Source of the DNA: Roseivirga sp. UBA6061 | GTDB taxonomy: Bacteria; Bacteroidota; Bacteroidia; Cytophagales; Cyclobacteriaceae | Length of the DNA: 23,690 nucleotides | NCBI GenBank assembly: GCA_002427745.1 | Contig: DIYF01000102.1 | Span: 1-23,690, forward strand | Direction: 5' to 3' | Part shown: piece after piece, positions 22,911 through 23,690 of the stretch | Position numbering within the stretch: position 1 is the stretch's first letter | How the letters are laid out: every line of letters starts with the position of its first letter | Program-made: the position numbers and the translations under genes | Notes under the pieces: model-generated | Database searches by the model: none | The model's input: the letters and a program-made list of their open reading frames with translations, nothing else | Told to the model about the DNA's origin: nothing

Positions 22911-22979
22911 ATGCTTTCAGTGTTTTCAGAATATAACGAATTCCTGTCGCATTTGATATTGCCCCACCCTGTTAGCATT

Positions 22980-23059
22980 CTGTCATACTGGTGAAAGATT
23001 GGCAGGCTTAGAGGTCTGACTGACATGACAGCTGCAACAAAGTCACCAAAAGTCTGACA
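22980..23059 (+). promoter_or_regulatory. Candidate activator sites upstream of groES
   Basis: CTGTCA (22980-22985), CTGACTGACA (23016-23025, continuing as the near-palindrome CTGACATGACAG at 23020-23031) and CTGACA (23054-23059) lie about 45-125 bp upstream of the predicted start site of the sigma-54 promoter. This is the usual zone for enhancer-binding protein sites. The decamer recurs upstream of miaB (17242-17251). Confidence 0.5.
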
Positions 23060-23077
23060 AAAATGCACGATTCCGGC

Positions 23078-23094
23078 TTGGCACACTTCGTGCT
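23078..23094 (+). promoter_or_regulatory. Sigma-54 (-24/-12) promoter for groESL
   Basis: TTGGCACACTTCGTGCT matches the sigma-54 consensus TGGCACR-N4-TTGCW with a single change (GTGC for TTGC). The invariant GG (23080-23081) and GC (23092-23093) are separated by exactly 10 bases. Predicted transcription start is near 23105, giving a leader of about 37 nt before the groES ATG. A housekeeping box is poor here: the nearest string, ATAATTTG (23108-23115), misses the TA. Confidence 0.65.
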
Positions 23095-23141
23095 AAAGAG
23101 CACACAGATAATTTGTATTCACAATTAACTTTTAATAGAAA

Positions 23142-23420
23142 ATGTCAAAAGTAAACATTACTCCACTTGCAGACAGAGTGCTTGTAGAGCCGGCACCTGC
23201 TGAAGAGAAGACTGCTTCTGGTCTTTACATCCCCGATACTGCCAAAGAAAAACCTCAGAAAGGTATTGTGGTAGCTGCTGGTGCAGGTAAAAAAGATGAG
23301 CCGCTTACTGTAAAAGAAGGCGACACTGTACTCTACGGAAAGTACGCTGGTACTGAAATCACTGTAGAAGGCAAAGACTACCTCATCATGAGAGAGTCTG
23401 ACATTTTTGCAATTGTTTAA
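23142..23420 (+). CDS. groES: Co-chaperonin GroES
   Basis: 92 residues. This 10-kDa co-chaperonin forms the heptameric lid of GroEL. It opens with the family's [12 protein letters not shown] and includes the mobile loop [21 protein letters not shown], which contacts GroEL, then [14 protein letters not shown] and the closing [13 protein letters not shown]. Length is typical of the family (about 92-97). groEL starts 30 bp downstream with no terminator between, so this is the usual groESL operon. Regulation appears to be through the -24/-12 promoter upstream. I see no CIRCE element (TTAGCACTC-N9-GAGTGCTAA) in the leader. Confidence 0.98.
   Translation: MSKVNITPLADRVLVEPAPAEEKTASGLYIPDTAKEKPQKGIVVAAGAGKKDEPLTVKEGDTVLYGKYAGTEITVEGKDYLIMRESDIFAIV

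Positions 23421-23690
<270 letters not shown>

Noticed and set aside
23108..23115. ATAATTTG as the groES housekeeping promoter
   Set aside because: It lacks the TA of TAnnTTTG and has no TTTG at the -33 spacing. The sigma-54 match just upstream is far better, though dual promoters cannot be excluded.

Overview
The window looks like chromosomal DNA of a gliding-type Bacteroidota, most likely order Cytophagales. Evidence: a cell-surface giant with a type IX secretion C-terminal sorting domain, TAnnTTTG-type -7 boxes, very weak Shine-Dalgarno use, a lipoprotein-rich gene set, and the gene order miaB - sigma-54 activator - lptE - TPR-like protein - secG - (hypothetical, opposite strand) - groES - groEL. 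The species cannot be named from sequence alone. I see no rRNA, tRNA, CRISPR array, insertion sequence or phage gene.

Layout. (a) 1-1806, minus strand: a possible partial gene at the left edge, a hotdog thioesterase overlapping a DinB-family protein, and a gamma-carbonic-anhydrase-like hexapeptide protein. (b) 1942-7058, plus strand: a YceI lipoprotein with its own terminator, then a run of pabB, a zinc-ribbon membrane protein, a secreted DsrE-like protein, an unknown two-helix membrane protein and a lipoprotein. It ends at a 15-bp-stem hairpin shared with a convergent gene. (c) 7134-9700, minus strand: a short membrane-anchored AraC-type regulator, with a 16-bp direct repeat upstream of it, and a 599-residue periplasmic-TPR / transmembrane / cytoplasmic-HTH regulator whose leader carries two dyads. 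(d) 10062-17162, plus strand: a 2208-residue secreted protein with three units of (Ig-like domain + seven FG-GAP repeats), a Big_1-like domain, a LamG-like region and a T9SS tail, followed 6 bp later by an unknown 155-residue protein. (e) 17385-22124, plus strand: miaB, an orphan sigma-54 enhancer-binding protein, lptE, a proline/glutamate-rich TPR-like protein and secG, closed by a strong terminator. (f) 22191-22910, minus strand: a conserved-looking hypothetical. (g) 23142-end, plus strand: groES and the first 80 codons of groEL.

How it fits together. The most interesting signal is regulatory. The groESL leader carries a near-consensus sigma-54 -24/-12 promoter (GG-N10-GC, 23078-23094). A sigma-54 activator gene lies about 3 kb upstream, downstream of miaB. 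The leaders of both the miaB-activator operon and groESL contain the decamer CTGACTGACA plus further CTGACA/TGTCAG half-sites, and in front of miaB these form a clear dyad. I infer, without proof, that the activator may drive groESL through sigma-54 and bind its own operon's leader. This would link chaperonin expression to an operon that also encodes LPS transport (LptE) and protein export (SecG).
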